Part shown: in pieces, positions 33,644 to 43,608 of the stretch
Layout: every line of letters begins with the position of its first letter
Numbering within the stretch: position 1 is the stretch's first letter
From: Eutypa lata
Taxonomy: Eukaryota; Ascomycota; Sordariomycetes; Xylariales; Diatrypaceae
Length of the DNA: 64,000 nucleotides
Direction: 5' to 3'
NCBI GenBank assembly: GCA_022661535.1
Contig: JAKULF010000009.1
Coordinates: 1,426,001 to 1,490,000 of the forward strand
Made by a program: the position numbers and the translations under genes
Notes under the pieces: model-generated
Told to the model about the DNA's origin: nothing
What the model saw: the letters and a program-made list of their open reading frames with translations, nothing else
Databases searched by the model: none

Positions 33644-33901
33644 ATGGCGTGAGCCATCCAAATAATGGGAGTCATCCAAATAGCGGGAACTATCCAAAGG
33701 GCGGTAGCTATTGAAAGGGCGGGAGCCGTCAAGAAAAAAAGAAAAATCGGAGCTCGATAAAATGAGCTATTTGATATAACGGGTGTTACAGACATGGCGG
33801 GAGCTATAGACGAGGTGGAAGCTATAAAGTTGGCGGGAACTATAGACTTAGCGGAGCTGTAGGACTGGAGGGCTTATAGAATTGGCGGGAGCCGTCAACA
33901 C
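33644..33901 (+). repeat. Degenerate 18-bp minisatellite, probably once coding
   Basis: About a dozen diverged copies of an 18-bp unit such as CGGGAACTATCCAAAGGG, best preserved at 33661-33722 and 33801-33855. Read in the frame that continues the upstream 66-aa frame, units give a six-residue pattern like REPSKx, RELSKG and REPSRK, with TAA or TAG between several of them. Stops sit where CAA or CAG would fit. This looks like a hexapeptide-repeat gene that has decayed, possibly by C-to-T mutation. What gene it was is unknown. Confidence 0.55.
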
Positions 33902-34201
33902 AACCAGACCATAAAGTCATAAAGCCATAAAGACAAAAAGTGTCTCACAGCCCCGTGAATAACATCTCAGAGGAGAGGCGGGTCTGTGACCGCGGCTGTG
34001 CGGACATGGCTGAAGCTCTCACCGGCCACGTCTCCCATCTGTGCGGCTGTCCGAGCCGCGATGCTAAATCATTCTAAGAATTTGATTGTTGACAAAAAAA
34101 ATCTCCCCACCTTTTTGAAACTTTCCATCATTCTTTCAACCCAACTTTCAATTTTGGCCAACAAGCGAAGTTTTCACTTTGTTGCTAAAGGGGTATTCAT
34201 C

Positions 34202-36387
34202 ATGGCTCGGGGTCGTTCAAAGTCACGTGCTACCAAAACCACTTCCCGCGCTTTTGGCGCTTTGGCCAGAACCTTCGGTATTATGACCGAAGTTTCCCCG
34301 ACCGACCCCCAATTGGAGGAGGAAGAGGAAGGGGTCCCAAGTGGACCCGAGATAATTGCTGCGAATAAACCCTCCCAGCAGCAAGTTCCCAGCCTTCCAA
34401 GTATCCCTGAGACTCCTGGCACCGAATATCCTCCTTCTTCCCCAATCCCCCCCAAAGCAAAGGGGTTTGGACGAGTCAAGTTGCACTGGTTGGGTTCTCC
34501 CCCCTCTATACCAGCACATACGCCAAGCGTGGTGCAATTGCGCGAGAGTCTGTCATTGAGAAGACTCCAGCTATCACTGGGGAGCTCGTTGACATCGACT
34601 GACACTCGACTTCTGAGTGTCCCTATTTACAGAGCAGGGCCGGGTCATTTGGATCATAATCACGGCCCCCAAAACCATCCTCATCAACGCTCGCACCATC
34701 AGGGTGCTCGACGCGCTGGACAGGACGAGCGCCATCCTTCGCGCCACGGCGTTACTAGAGGCCCCACTAACGGAGCGAGTTTGAGAGGTGGAGGTCTGAA
34801 TCATTACGCTCCACACGGCCATTACTCACCTTCTCACGGCACTCATCATCGCACTCCCCACCGCACCGCGAAGATAAACGGCAAGATGGTTCCGAACATT
34901 GGTCCCCACCCCGGCGCCATCAAAGGCTGTCGCCAATACTATTTTGAGCATCTCATCCATCGCAAGATGAGCAAGCCCGGCGTGGACCCCGTTCGAGAAG
35001 AGGATTTGCGTCTTAAAGGCGTTCAGTTAATCTTCGAGCTGAAACAGCAGGTTCTCTTGTATGTTGCTTTTTCCACTGGCCTATTCTCATACCCAAACAC
35101 TAACAAATGTATTTCTTAGGCCAGTCAAGACGTATCATGCCGCATGCGTCTTTTACCACCGTTTTCGCCTTAAGTACATTGGCTCGCAGCATAATTGGCG
35201 AGATCCGGCCTTATCCTGCCTTTTTCTTGCGTGCAAGACCGAGGACACTTTGAAGAAGTCCAGAGAGATCTTGTGCGCTAACTACAACATGAAGAACTCG
35301 GACAAGAAGATCCCGGATGACAAGGTTAGTTCCATTGGTCGCATCGTTTCTTGGCTTCATGATCTAACAAGTATTGCAGCAATTTGATGCGCCCCACAAG
35401 ACTGTTATCGGATTGGAGCGTCTCGTCATTGAGGCTACCCATTTCGATTTCCGTGTCCGTAACCCCCAAGACATTCTGGTCAAGATTGTCAAGAGAATCC
35501 TCCCGGACAAGAACGATGGCCATGTGTTTTTCTCAGCTGCTTTCCCTGTCTTGCTAGACATGATCAAAACCTACGCGCCGATTAAGCAGACATCTCACAC
35601 CATGGCACTTGCAGTCTGCGAGCTTACGGCTCTTCTCACTGGTCTCCATGTCGACAAATTTCGAGGCCTAGACCCTGCTGCGTACTACACGGATCGTGTC
35701 TCGGTTACTGAGACGATGCTAGACATACTGGATCTCTACGAGAACCACCAGCACCTGAGCGATTTCGCAAAGCAGTTCCCGCCCGAGGCGTTTATCGACA
35801 TCAAGATCCTGGTCAACAAAGAGCTCGAGGAGAAGCACATGCCGCGCTACAAGTTTCAGTGCAAGGAGTGCGAGAAGAACCCGGAGCCAGCCTCCGATTC
35901 CGACGACCCAGATTTCCTTACCGCCAACAAGGCTTCAGGCGAAGGTACGACCCGGTACGTTTTCGACGCAGAGCAGGCGGGATCGGAAGTCGATACCGTC
36001 CGCCAGCACTTCGAAGACGAGTACGAGATCCTTGAGGTCGAGGAGGAAGAAGAGATTCCCGATTCGCCCCCTCCCGCTCCCCGCGATCAGCCCCGCGGAC
36101 CCCGTGGTCCTCGCGGACCAGGTGGTGGCGGAAACCGAGGTCGTCGAGGCGGTGGTGGCGGTGGTCCCCCGCGCGGTCCGGGCGGTAATGTCGAGCCCTT
36201 CCCTCTCCGAGGTCCTCCCCGTGGCCCTAGTGGTGGCGGTGCGCCTCCTCGTGGTCCCGGTGGTTCTGGCCCTCGCGGTCCTGGTGGCGATGACCGTGGT
36301 CCTGGTGGTGGTGCCGGTGGTCGTGACCGCGGTGGTAGCTGGCGCCCTCGCAACCGTCATGGTAATCGTCGTCCTCGTCGAGACTAA
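34202..36387 (+). CDS. CTK2: CTD kinase cyclin subunit Ctk2
   Basis: The cyclin part is secure: an exon ending 35058, then 35120-35324 and 35380-36387, with introns of 61 and 55 bp. It opens with KINGKMVPNIGPHPGAIKGC and continues with VKTYHAACVFYHRFRLKY, SCLFLACKTEDTLKKSREIL and KTVIGLERLVIEATHFDFRV, the cyclin boxes of Ctk2. Ctk2 activates the kinase Ctk1, which phosphorylates Ser2 of the RNA polymerase II tail. The N-terminus is uncertain. A frame without stops runs back past the Met at 34202, and residues coded by about 34640-34885 are His/Pro/Arg/Gly-rich. Between 34463 and 34600 another frame has better codon bias, so extra introns (for example donor 34401 with acceptor 34462) are likely. 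The shortest model starts at Met 34886 (461 aa). The C-terminal 100 residues are a PRG/RGG-rich tail, unusual for this family. Confidence 0.75.
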
Positions 36388-37206
36388 ACGTTGCCTGTGT
36401 GTCTGTCTGTCTGACTGGCTCGCTGCCTGTCTACTTATACGAGTTATCTCACTTTCGACGAATTTTTGTGTTTACGGCAGTGAAATCATAAGGTTGTACG
36501 GCATTTGGTTGCATGGTTGGTTTGACGCTTGATCTGCATGTTCGGTTGGTCTGTCTTGTCATTTTGATCGGCTTACGGTTGTTATTGTTCATCTGTTGGC
36601 CTTGTGTCTATCCAGCAGAGAGAGATTACGTTTATAGTGTTGCCCGTACGCGTGTGTTTGCGTGTGGCCAAGAAGGATTTTCGGCGTTTAAGGTTAGGGC
36701 AAAAAAAGGGAAGGATTATACCCCATAGAGTTTGTTGTCACTCTGGTCGCCGATTACGGGCGTGTTTTCTCTACCGAGGTAGATTGATTAATGAGACATC
36801 TGGTTATCGGAATTGTGCAGAGGGCTTCTTAAGTCATCCTCCATGCTGCTATTACCTCTGTGTGCTCTACATCGCGTGAAACGTTCTATCCTGCCTGTCC
36901 CTTTCTAGGATCTGTTGACTTAGTTCATGTTGGAGAGCTCAGTGTGATAATATGGCGTAGTTATTAAAGTATGAGCTCATGAGTTAAGTTCTACAGCTTT
37001 TTTTTTATTTTTAAAAAAGGACACGGATTCTGCGACGTGAGTTGCGGTCTCGACTCATGAGCACAGTGTATCTAGTGGGAAAGATCGACTAACCGACACG
37101 GTGCGGCCTCTGGATCTAACGCGAACGCCCGAACTTTCTCTTGGCAAGAGTTCACCTTTACCACGTAGATCTACTTATTCTTTCCATCGAATGCGGGAAC
37201 AAAAAC
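36388..37206. other. Spacer between CTK2 and the bZIP gene
   Basis: About 820 bp holding the CTK2 3' untranslated region, rich in T and GTCTGT words just after the stop, and the bZIP promoter. A run of T at 37000-37007 is seen. No gene is supported. Confidence 0.6.
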
Positions 37207-38053
37207 ATGCCTCGTAAGGTAAGTTATCACCAGACCCAATAGGTATTATGTCTACTCCTGATACTGATACCTACCTGGGTCTCAGATCAGGGTCCCGGAA
37301 GATCCGGCCCGCAATCGCCAGAACCAGCAGCGCTGTCGCGCACGTCGGAAGGAGTACGTCGAGGAGCTGGAAAGGCGCGTGCGCGAGTACGAGCGTCGCG
37401 ATGCCGCGGCTACGGCGGAGATGCAGCGCATTGCCCAGGCGGTGACCTGGAGGAACGAGCGTCTGCTGGCGTTGCTTGCTTTGCGTGGTGTCTCCCAGGT
37501 TGAGATTGATGCCTTTCTTCAACAACAACAGCAGCAGGAGACAGGTGACTTGATCCCGAATGCTGGGATTTTTGCGCCAGATGCGAATTCTGAAGTTTCT
37601 TGCACTACCCCGGGTGACGCTCGATCGGATGGAACTTCGTTGTTGCGCTTGGATCTCGGATCTTCAGCACCTGAGCCCTCCTCGAATGGCAATCATGTGT
37701 CGATCTGCTCGAAAACTACGATTCCTACTGCCGAATCTCATGTCATGGAGTCAAACCGGATACAAGACAATGATGTTTCATCTGACAAAGCACATTCGAC
37801 ATCCAGCGACGAGCTACCTGATCTCGCTCGGAACGAAGGGGATGTCAAGCAGTTCTGCGACCCGGGAGATGCAGCTACTTCATCGACCGAGGATGGAGCA
37901 TCGACGTCTTGCGATGCTGCCGCTAACATCATCGCTGGGCTTCATGGTCACGATGATGCAACGCAGGCAAGAGGTCTCCTGGGTTGTAAGGATTCCAGCA
38001 GTTGTCATGTCAAAAATACGCGACTATTTCAATTGATGGTTGAAACTACATAA
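37207..38053 (+). CDS. bZIP transcription factor, candidate arsenic regulator
   Basis: Two exons: 37207-37218, coding only MPRK, and 37286-38053, joined over a 67-bp intron; 259 aa. The basic region is ARNRQNQQRCRARRKEYVEE (about residues 12-31), followed by a leucine-zipper-like coil (LERRVREYERRD, then ATAEMQRIAQAVTWRNERLL). A Gln run (FLQQQQQQ) and a long acidic, Ser-rich region complete it, likely for activation. The basic region belongs to the fungal NQRRxRARRKEY type rather than the classic Yap NRxAQRAFRERK type. The stop is only 43 bp from the stop of the convergent ACR3 gene. In Saccharomyces the bZIP gene ARR1/YAP8 sits beside ARR2 and the exporter ARR3/ACR3 and activates them, so a similar role is suggested by position, not shown. 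Cys18 and other Cys residues could sense arsenite. Confidence 0.85.
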
Positions 38054-38096
38054 TCCGAAATCACGTTATTATCTACTGTGGCATTGAAATAATTCA

Positions 38097-39622
38097 TCAA
38101 TCTTTCCAAGCCCATCTCCGCCCAATCCACCTGACTACATACACCAACCCGAGAAGCACCGGAACTTCAATCAAGGGCCCAACGGTCGACGCTAGGGCCT
38201 GATCGCTATGCGGGCCGAAAGTCGCGACAGCTACGGCAATCGCGAGTTCGAAATTGTTGCTGGCGGCTGTGAAGCTCTGCGTCGTCCCAAGGCTGTAGCC
38301 GAAGCCGCACCGGTACGTGGCGTATAGTGTCACGAAGAAAATGACCACAAAGTAGATGGCCAAAGGAATGGCGACTCTCACGACAGATACGATCTGGTGG
38401 ACCACCTGGTGACCCTGGTATGCGAAGAGGATGAGGATCGTGTACAGCAGACCGATCAGCGACCACGGCGCGACGAACCGCAGGAACACGCGTTGAAACC
38501 AGTCGGGTCCCGCCACGGCTCTTAGCACGAAGCGTGACATGACCGCGGCACCGAGCGGGATGCCGAGGAAGACCCCAACGCTCCTTGCGACGACCTCGTA
38601 GGATATATCTAGGGTCCCTGTCTCGTGGCTGATGATTCGGATGAAGAAGACGGCTAGAGGAGCGAATAGCACCATTTGTAGCATCGAATTGACCGCGACG
38701 AGAATCGCGCAGTACTCGCTATCGCCGCCAGCTAGCCCAGTCCATATAAGCACCTGTCGAGACAAGTCAGTACCCGCAATAGACGTTCTGGACTCGGAAC
38801 GGAAGAAATGTAGGTACCATCGCAATACACCGACCCAGACCAACGAGAATTACGCCCGTTCGAAGTTCCGGCTCGTCGGGAAGACACATCCATGAGAGTG
38901 CGAGCTGCGTGTTACGTTAGCCTCACATGTGTGTTTGGAGGAAGCGTTTCGAATGCTATAAATTTTGGTAGCTGAAACTAGGGAATGACAACATACCATG
39001 AGGAACGGCGCGACGATCCAGTTCATGAACAGACTGAAGCCCAGCTGCTTCCAGATCCCTCGATGGGAGAGGATCTCATGCAGGGTCTCGTACCGCACCT
39101 TACACAGGATGGGATACATCATGACGAGCAGTCCGACGGCTAAATAACCACCACTCGAGTTAGTTGCTTAGTTAGCCACCCGCCCGTGTCAGAGAGCGAG
39201 CGCTCGCGACGGAACGGAACGGAACATTGTGGGTAGATGGGTAGGAAGAATTTTTATTCACCGATCGGCACCGAGACGCCGACAAACTCGCCCTTCTCCA
39301 AGGCCGTCGCCATCTCCGGGACGAAGTTCCCCAACAGCACGCCGATGATCATCGCTAGGAGGATCCAGATAGCCAGGAATCGGTCTAGCCAGCCAAGCGT
39401 CTTGAAGGCCGACTGCTTCGCGGCGCCATCACCTGCTCCTGTCGCCTGCTGGCTTTCGATGTCGGGCCTGTCATCGTTGTCACTCGCTTTTTCGCGGATA
39501 GGTCGACTGGCACACTGTTGTTGTTGTTGTTCTTCTGTCTTCCCCCCTTCTCCTACTTCTGCCCCCACCAGGTGCGAGTCGTTCTTTTCGATTGCGCTGT
39601 GCTGTTCTTGCTTGGCTGCCAT
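38097..39622 (-). CDS. ACR3: Arsenite efflux permease Acr3
   Basis: Four exons: 39622-39262, 39139-38997, 38904-38818 and 38753-38097, with introns of 122, 92 and 64 bp; 415 aa, the usual length. A hydrophilic N-terminus of about 75 aa rich in Gln/Glu precedes ten expected membrane helices, beginning at LDRFLAIWILLAMIIGVLLG. The signature GLGRCIAMVLIWTGLA contains Cys194, matching the Cys needed for As(III) transport in studied Acr3 proteins. TAASNNFELAIAVAVATFG and STVGPLIEVPVLLGLVYVVR near the end are also diagnostic. Acr3 belongs to the BART/ACR3 superfamily and exports arsenite across the plasma membrane using the proton gradient. The gene is tail to tail with a bZIP gene. No arsenate reductase or ArsH gene is visible in the window. 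A 13-bp pseudo-palindrome lies 42 bp before the start codon. Confidence 0.95.
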
Positions 39623-39663
39623 GAGTATTTTAATTTTTAGGACAATAAATAGTGCTGGGGAGT

Positions 39664-39676
39664 CTTATTTAATAAG
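39664..39676. promoter_or_regulatory. 13-bp pseudo-palindrome upstream of ACR3
   Basis: CTTATTTAATAAG has 6-bp complementary arms around a central base, and contains TTAATAA, similar to bZIP half-sites of the TTAxTAA type. Yeast Arr1 binds a 13-bp pseudo-palindrome, TGATTAATAATCA, at its targets. It lies 42 bp from the ACR3 ATG, so it could also be in the 5' leader. Function is inferred from position and symmetry. Confidence 0.4.
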
Positions 39677-41022
39677 AATGTCAGATCAGAATATTGTCTA
39701 ACTATATCTTTTTAAACCCTCTCTTATATACACATATGCCCTATCTAGGGGAAATCATTTAATCCTACTTACTCACTCGGGGCTCCTACTTCTTCGACCA
39801 ATCAAATGAGGGGCATGACACACTCCCAACCAGTAATGTGGGGCCTCGAAGAGTTTGACCGCTACGATGCTACCTGGCTTGGCAGTTTCTATTAACGTCT
39901 ATTCTTGGCATGAAACTACTGCGAAGATATGATCATACTGTTCAAGAAGTATTTAGTTGAAGTGAGTGTCTGTGCTGATATAACTCGAGGCAATAATAAT
40001 CCTTTGAGGCATAATTCAGGTGGACGGAATGGAACTGAACTGCGGTGCTTACGCGCTCAACTGTTGACTGTATGGTTATTTATTCAGGGCCGAAAAGGAC
40101 TGAAAGATTGTACTGTTTTGGAACTCTGTGGAGGTATGTATCATATGGGCTCGCATGGTAAGATGTGATAGGAGTATATACCTCCTTACTCGATATGTTG
40201 TACTTCTGCTTCTCCCTTTAGACCAACTCTCAACTGCCAGGTGCAATAAATATAGAGGAATTCAATGATATCATGGAACATATATACATTATTCTCTCAT
40301 TTCCAAATCTAGGCTTCTTGTTCCATACCTGATATCAAGTGAGCCGCTTGTAATGGCACCAGTCGTTAGATATATGAGCAGGATTACTGAGAGGTGCTTG
40401 AAATTTCCTAGAGAAAAGAGACACATAGGTTGACAAGTGATAATTAGATTCGGTAAAGTATTAGTTAAGTCAACGGGCTTGATTGTATGCTAATCATGAT
40501 CAATATTTGGCCTAATCTGAAAGTATATACAAATTATCACATTATTTGTTATGACTGTGTGCTTAAGGTATCAAGGTACTGAGAGAAACTGCTGCAAATG
40601 TACTTATGTAACATTCATTTGCACAACATACATAACCACAGATTTCTTCCACACAACAAATTTTCAAGAAATGGCATTCTTAATTGGCCTAACTACAAAC
40701 TAGAGGCGCATATAACTTGATTCCAAGTCAATTAAATGGCACAACAGAAAGACTAAGGATATCCTTCAACCCAAGCGATATAATAAGCAAGTTTATCATT
40801 CATCAAACTCGCTATGGCTAGGTAAGATCACATACACGCTGTAGTCCGGACCTTTTACTAATCAACACAAAAACAGCGAAGACATCTTCCCTCTCGAATT
40901 GGACACAGCACATAACATGAAACGAATATGACTCTATCACGCTACGAAGAAAAAAGAAAAAGAGAAAAACGACGCCGTTATAGCGTTAGCGGCTCTTCAA
41001 GAAGGAGCTCATCCCCTCGTGA
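39677..41022. other. Promoter of ACR3, then AT-rich spacer
   Basis: About 1.35 kb AT-rich. The left part must include the ACR3 promoter. No coding frame or clear repeat is seen in the rest. Confidence 0.55.
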
Positions 41023-41700
41023 ATGGACCATTCCACTCCGGTGGAGGAGGAGCTGGCGGCCGGCCTTGTGGCGTCTACCGGTCTGACGAACCGTACCTCC
41101 CACGCCACCCCTCAGAAGCGGAAGCAGCCCGAGCCTCCCAGCACCCCTCGAGGTGCCGTTCAGACGCCGATCCGACTCCGACAGACCACGTGGATTATTG
41201 GTAGAGCGATGAGGTCTAAACTTGGAGATAGCAGGTTCTATTCTTGCTAGGGAACATCGTTCGAGGAGTGGGTGGTTGCCGTCCCATCGCAGCCGTAGGT
41301 TAGATTTCCAATTATGTTCGGAACAGCAAATGGTTCCATGGACCGGCAGTGAAACTATATCTTGAAGAATTCATCACCGATTATCTACCTCGCAAACCAC
41401 CGCGGCCATGGCGACGCCGATTTCAAAGATCTACACAAATCTCATAGGAGTAAATCAGATTCCCCTCTTTCCGATTCTACGATCCACTTCAGACTCCCAC
41501 TAAAGAGAGATGGAGCCAAGAGAAGCACTGGGTATGATTTGCGACCCAAGTCTATGCTTACGCCCTTGCCCAGGATTTCAGCTGGGCGGCGCCTAAGATT
41601 GACGATCTGGAGATATCGTTCTGGCACCTTTTTGAAATCCTCTCCTTGAAAGGCGAATGGGAGATGGAAAATGACGCTGGAGCAAACCCGGAGACTTAGA
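41023..41700 (+). pseudogene. Decayed gene of unknown family
   Basis: The frame at 41023-41250 starts MDHSTPVEEELAAGLVASTG and looks like a disordered N-terminus (KRKQPEPPSTPRG). Further on, one frame from about 41355 to 41693 reads LEEFITDYLPRKPPRPWRRR, then two stops a codon apart, then ERWSQEKHWV, a stop, FATQVYAYALAQDFSWAAPK and FWHLFEILSLKGEWEM to a further stop. The segments between stops have normal globular composition, so this is a coding sequence broken by at least three in-frame stops. I do not recognise the family. An alternative is an intron-rich live gene, but I found no GT-AG pairs that remove the stops cleanly. Confidence 0.55.
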
Positions 41701-42855
41701 GCACCGGGAGATCCTGTGCGCTGACTACATGCGGGTTGGAGGAGACCAAAGAAATAGAGAGATAGTCTAGACCACCACGTAGATTGCCATCAGATTGATA
41801 CCCCATTACCTGAAACACGCAAATGTGAATGGCATATATGCGGTTCACAATACTTACTATCAATTGGTATTTTACTATGACTAACGTAGAACATAGAGAT
41901 CAAGCACGCGGTCACGCACGCACCCACTCCCAATATCTATTGCGAGAAGTGTTGGTTGCTATAGTGTTAACAACATGATGCAGTTGCAAAACTACTGCAA
42001 TTAGGCCATGGGAGGCTTTGCAGTGTATCTAGGTGAACGACTCGATCTCAATTTCAGGGGAATTTTAAGCGACTTTCAATTTCTTCTCCGTACACTCTTT
42101 GTCAAATACGCGTACGGGGGTTCGACTGACAATTCACTCTAATATCACCTCCATGCTGCAAATAGTCTAGAGGCCAATAATTCCAATTGAATGGCTCTAA
42201 TAACAAGTTATGCTGTGTTGTTTGTGATACATTTACGTTTGCGCCATTGTCGGTGTAGGCACAAGTGGTTACTGGGAAATATCCATGTAAACAGGGGCGG
42301 GTCTTGTGTTACCATATTTCGGGGCGACCATGCTCCGTACTGGTAGACAATGGATTATTTCCTATTACAAATTGGGTGTAAACTATGGTTCGCTTGATAT
42401 CACTGATTAACTATATAATTTTTGTTCACGGACGAAACTGCTTCACATAATCATGTATAAAGGCCCGCCTCATACTTCTCGTTGAACCACAAAGAATGTA
42501 CTCTAGGGTTCAATTAATACGGCATCTCGATACTCTCACCGAGGCCTTCAACCGGAGTCTCCAAACCATGCTGTGTGACCTTGGATATTGCTGGAGAAAG
42601 GAGGGGGAAAAGGGGGTATGGAGTAAGATGGGATTCTTAAGACTAACAGTAGAGGTGTCTTCTCCAACCCTGAAACGGTTAAATCAAACGAGTCGTTTAG
42701 TAGGGCATACCTATTGCTTGCCTTTATTGGTATTTTGGGAAATTGTCCTCCCCTTATGAGGAATAGTAGCCCACTCCCCAATTGAGCTCCTGAGGGGGTG
42801 ATAGACCGGGATATGAGTGCTTCAGCTAAACTAGTTCTTAGTTTGGAAAGTCATC
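41701..42855. other. Intergenic, no gene supported
   Basis: About 1.15 kb leading to the promoter of the small secreted protein gene. Frames at 42496-42781 on both strands lack bias or motif. Confidence 0.55.
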
Positions 42856-42863
42856 TATATATA
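42856..42863 (+). promoter_or_regulatory. TATA box of the small secreted protein gene
   Basis: TATATATA, followed by a pyrimidine-rich stretch (CTCCCTCCAGCTCCCCC at about 42880), 137 bp before the ATG at 43000. The spacing fits a strong regulated fungal promoter. Confidence 0.5.
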
Positions 42864-42999
42864 GGGGAGAAGGTCAGCTCCCTCCAGCTCCCCCTTCAAC
42901 CAAGGATCATCAAGCGCGAATAATAACAACCAAACACCGCTCCAACTCCGTTGAACTTTGCTTTCTTCTTATTCTATACCTATTCCGCCTCGTTCCATT

Positions 43000-43608
43000 A
43001 TGAAGATTTGCAACTTACTACTCATATTCGGCGTTCTGATGCCCACTGCCCTTGCCGACTTCTGGATCTACTCTAGGTGGGAGACGAGATCCCACTGGTT
43101 TTGGCGGCACAGACGTCAGACCGTGGAGACCTACGCGTTCCTGGACCCCGCGGCCCAAAATGTAACGCAGAGTCTCCCGAAATGCCAGCAAGTAGTTGAG
43201 GCGGAATGGATGAAGTACATCGATGATCTTAGCACGGCATGGGGGGTCCGATGCATCAACTGCGGGGACAATCAGAACCCGGAGTCCATCGAGTGGAACA
43301 ACGAGATGGGCCACTTCAGTAAGCCTACTCCTCGCGCAGCATTAACATCGAGGATAGTGCGGACACTGACTCTGTATGTCATAGCTATCTACAGTAACCG
43401 CGATTACTCCATGGTCGATACCCGCGGGGTCAAGATTGGCGACTGTTCCTTGAAGACGCCGTGGTCTACCGAAGATCCGGGAACAACTCTCAGTTGCGAC
43501 AAAGAGATCACGGTTACCCCGCTCGTATATTGCGTCTCGGACCTCAATTCGGTTCCCATTAATTTGCAATGGAAGGATCGCCCACCGAAGTACAAATGGG
43601 AGTGGTAA
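43000..43608 (+). CDS. Small secreted cysteine-containing protein
   Basis: The Met at 43000 begins a good signal peptide, MKICNLLLIFGVLMPTALA, with likely cleavage before DFWIYS. The frame also extends 14 residues upstream to 42958, but that would bury the signal peptide. A 66-bp GT-AG segment (43319-43384, GTAAGC to CATAG) divides the frame and has a length divisible by three. Spliced, the protein is 180 aa with HFTIYSNRDY at the join; unspliced, it is 202 aa. I favour splicing because the donor is strong and CACTGAC before the acceptor fits a branch site. The mature protein has six Cys (KCQQ, VRCINCGD, GDCS, LSCD, VYCV) and no known domain. A TATA box lies upstream. Size, export signal, Cys content and AT-rich surroundings resemble fungal effector-type proteins; a role is not shown. 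Confidence 0.7.
   Translation: MKICNLLLIFGVLMPTALADFWIYSRWETRSHWFWRHRRQTVETYAFLDPAAQNVTQSLPKCQQVVEAEWMKYIDDLSTAWGVRCINCGDNQNPESIEWNNEMGHFSKPTPRAALTSRIVRTLTLYVIAIYSNRDYSMVDTRGVKIGDCSLKTPWSTEDPGTTLSCDKEITVTPLVYCVSDLNSVPINLQWKDRPPKYKWEW

Noticed and set aside
35935..36360. Thr/Ala-rich minus-strand and other frames over the Ctk2 tail
   Set aside because: They are shadows of the Gly/Pro/Arg repeats in the plus-strand exon.
41700..41770. Similarity of a short stretch (REILCADY) to Ctk2 (REILCANY)
   Set aside because: Only eight residues agree and the sequence around them does not, so a duplicated CTK2 fragment is not supported.
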